6,653 nucleotides of DNA from an uncultured Tidjanibacter sp. (GTDB taxonomy: Bacteria > Bacteroidota > Bacteroidia > Bacteroidales > Rikenellaceae). How positions within the stretch are numbered: the stretch's first letter is position 1; every line of letters begins with the position of its first letter. The stretch covers positions 1 to 6,653 of the forward strand of contig CAKUKW010000115.1 of assembly GCA_934663885.1 (NCBI GenBank), written 5' to 3'. A program made the position numbers and the translations under genes. This document shows positions 5,183 to 6,653 of this stretch, one piece after another. The notes beneath the pieces are model-generated. The model saw only the letters and a program-made list of their open reading frames with translations, was not told the origin of the DNA and made no database searches.

Positions 5183-6653
5183 TCAGTAATTCTTTATTAG
5201 GGCGATAATATCCTCATCCATTTTATTCTCTTCATTAAGCTTATCCTTAAGATATTGAATTACTTTTATTAACTCATTGGAATATCTTGCAAAGAAAGGA
5301 ACCAATGTAAGTTGGATATTTTGTTTTTGTTGTTTATTTAATCTTGCGCTCTCTCGAATTTGAAACAACCCAATATTTAAATCTAAAACCGATTTTACGT
5401 GATTATTACTTATACTATTTATCTCGCTCCTATTTAAGATAAACCGAAAACCACTATAAAATGTTTGAAATTTATAAAATAGAGTTATTGATTCCTTGTA
5501 AGTTATATTTGTAGATATTTTTAAGTCTCTCAATTTTTCTAAAAAAGGTATAACGATATGGCGAGTCACGTATTTACTATCTAACTCCGATAATATATTA
5601 TAGAAGTTTTCACGAGATTGTGTTGTATTAACAGAATCATCTGTCATAATTCCTGTGTAAATCTTACTATATATCTGCTCTTTATTGTTATCGCCCAAAG
5701 AGGCTACATATAATGCAGCGAAATATTCTTGTAAAGATCTATGAGGGAACAGATATTCTGTTCCCTCTTTATTTAAAATACATATTGCTATCTGTAAATC
5801 AGAAATCAATTTTTCGATATCAAAATCAATATGTTTTTTCTCCTTAACATAGCTCAGTTCATTTGTGAGATATACGTTTGAAAAAACGAACTTTTCTTTA
5901 AAAAAAGAAATGAAAGAGAACATCTTTAGAACCTCGATGAACTGTTCCTTAATAAGCCCGCTTTGCCTTTCTCTCTCAAAAGCCAATTTCGAAACGCTAT
6001 CGTGAGTTGAATATAGAGTGTCGAAAACCTGTCCATAGAACTCACTTATTCTCTGAGGAATATTGGAGTAAGTTTGAAAAGTAAGTATGAACATTGATAG
6101 CAAGAGTGGGTTACTCAAAAAACTTCGATAGGCAATATTGTTAGTAGTGCGTATCGCATATATCATTTTTGATGCTATTTCGCTTTCAGTTTCAGGTATT
6201 TGCTTTCTTATGAACTGATCAACCTCCTCATCACTTAACTCACATACTTCGTAATGATGGAACATTGGCAGAGATTCTACCATAGAAAAAGGACGTGATG
6301 TGAGGATATAGTAATTTTTATTATACAATTTAGTTAGTTCGTCTATATTCTTTGTAATTGCAGCTTTCTTGCTAGAACCGATTTCATCATAGCCATCGAG
6401 AAAATAAATAAAATCTCCCGAACTCATCAGTCTTTCAATGATTCTGTCGTGTTGTGCCAATTTATTTATTTTGAATACTTTTTCTTTGATGTAGTCTATC
6501 AACGTTCCATCGTAATCATTAAGATACCGCAATTCTACTTTTATTGGTATCTTAAAATTAGTTTCAATACAATTGACAAACAGATATTTTATAAGTGTAC
6601 TCTTTCCACTTCCAGCACTCCCTAAAATAGTTATTGATCTTTGGTTCTTATGT
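5183..6653 (-). CDS. NACHT-domain STAND NTPase, C-terminal part (N-terminus off window); putative anti-phage protein
   Basis: A P-loop signalling ATPase of the NACHT/STAND class. Such proteins oligomerise on sensing a trigger and activate an N-terminal effector; bacterial NACHT proteins are known anti-phage factors. At least 490 residues are visible and the frame is open to the right edge. A TTG at 6530-6532 is not the start, because the conserved domain continues upstream of it. Visible-residue positions: Walker A GSAGSGKSTL (11-20), Walker B FIYFLDGYDE (81-90) with the NACHT-typical DGxDE, sensor-1 ILTSRP (116-121), the winged-helix NPLLLSMF (181-188) and FPHRSLQEYFAALY (302-315). The last roughly 175 residues lack obvious LRR, WD40 or TPR repeats. 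They may be a short C-terminal sensor domain like those of compact bacterial NACHT proteins. The effector domain lies outside the window. The gene is markedly AT-rich, in line with recent transfer. Confidence 0.93.
   Translation of the reverse strand, partial: HKNQRSITILGSAGSGKSTLIKYLFVNCIETNFKIPIKVELRYLNDYDGTLIDYIKEKVFKINKLAQHDRIIERLMSSGDFIYFLDGYDEIGSSKKAAITKNIDELTKLYNKNYYILTSRPFSMVESLPMFHHYEVCELSDEEVDQFIRKQIPETESEIASKMIYAIRTTNNIAYRSFLSNPLLLSMFILTFQTYSNIPQRISEFYGQVFDTLYSTHDSVSKLAFERERQSGLIKEQFIEVLKMFSFISFFKEKFVFSNVYLTNELSYVKEKKHIDFDIEKLISDLQIAICILNKEGTEYLFPHRSLQEYFAALYVASLGDNNKEQIYSKIYTGIMTDDSVNTTQSRENFYNILSELDSKYVTRHIVIPFLEKLRDLKISTNITYKESITLFYKFQTFYSGFRFILNRSEINSISNNHVKSVLDLNIGLFQIRESARLNKQQKQNIQLTLVPFFARYSNELIKVIQYLKDKLNEENKMDEDIIALIKNY

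Larger units (their letters stand above)
2718..6653. mobile_element. AT-rich accessory island beginning at tRNA-Arg (right end off window)
   Basis: From the broken tRNA rightward the DNA changes character. It is visibly richer in A+T, all recognisable genes lie on the minus strand pointing toward the tRNA, and the content is accessory (NACHT NTPase, LytTR regulator, small lipoproteins, small mobile-element-like protein). No integrase, relaxase or transposase is seen, so the element type (ICE, prophage, mobilisable island) is open. The call rests on the tRNA junction and composition, not on mobility genes. Confidence 0.6.

Noticed and set aside
6530..6532. TTG as the start of the NACHT protein
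   Set aside because: The frame continues upstream to the window edge and encodes the Walker A loop, so the true start is outside.

Overview
The window looks like a Bacteroidota (probably Bacteroidales) chromosome into which a foreign, AT-rich segment has inserted. Three things point to the phylum. The promoters fit the TTG / TAnnTTTG pattern of this group, there are no clear Shine-Dalgarno sites, and the secreted proteins are lipoproteins of Bacteroidota type. The genus cannot be fixed; the fairly GC-rich chromosomal half would suit an Alistipes-like organism, but this is a guess.

Left part (1-2676), chromosomal backbone, GC-balanced. It holds the 3' end of a short-chain dehydrogenase gene, then rplS (ribosomal protein bL19) with its own promoter, a short leader with a possible 16-codon ORF, and a strong intrinsic terminator. 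A convergent gene for a 308-residue surface lipoprotein follows, with its own promoter. Next come about 300 bp that hold a likely tRNA promoter and small hairpins.

Junction (2677-about 2850). A tRNA-Arg(UCU) gene begins normally, but its sequence breaks down just after the anticodon loop. From there to the right edge the DNA is clearly richer in A+T and every gene lies on the minus strand. This looks like one end (attL or attR) of an integrated element that used the tRNA-Arg anticodon region as its target.

Right part (about 2718-6653), accessory island. In transcription order (right to left) it contains four things. First is a NACHT-family STAND NTPase that runs off the right edge, with clear Walker A and Walker B motifs and the HRSxQEYFAA motif; relatives of this kind act in anti-phage defence. 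Second is a small acidic protein with a WWGR-x4-GQAI motif, in its own unit bounded by two related terminators. Third is a tight three-gene operon: a free-standing LytTR DNA-binding protein and two small lipoproteins, ending at a strong terminator. Last is an apparently empty AT-rich stretch next to the junction. No integrase, transposase or conjugation gene is visible, so mobility is inferred from the tRNA junction and the change in composition. The most attractive candidate for a new system is the NACHT protein, whose N-terminal effector domain lies outside the window.
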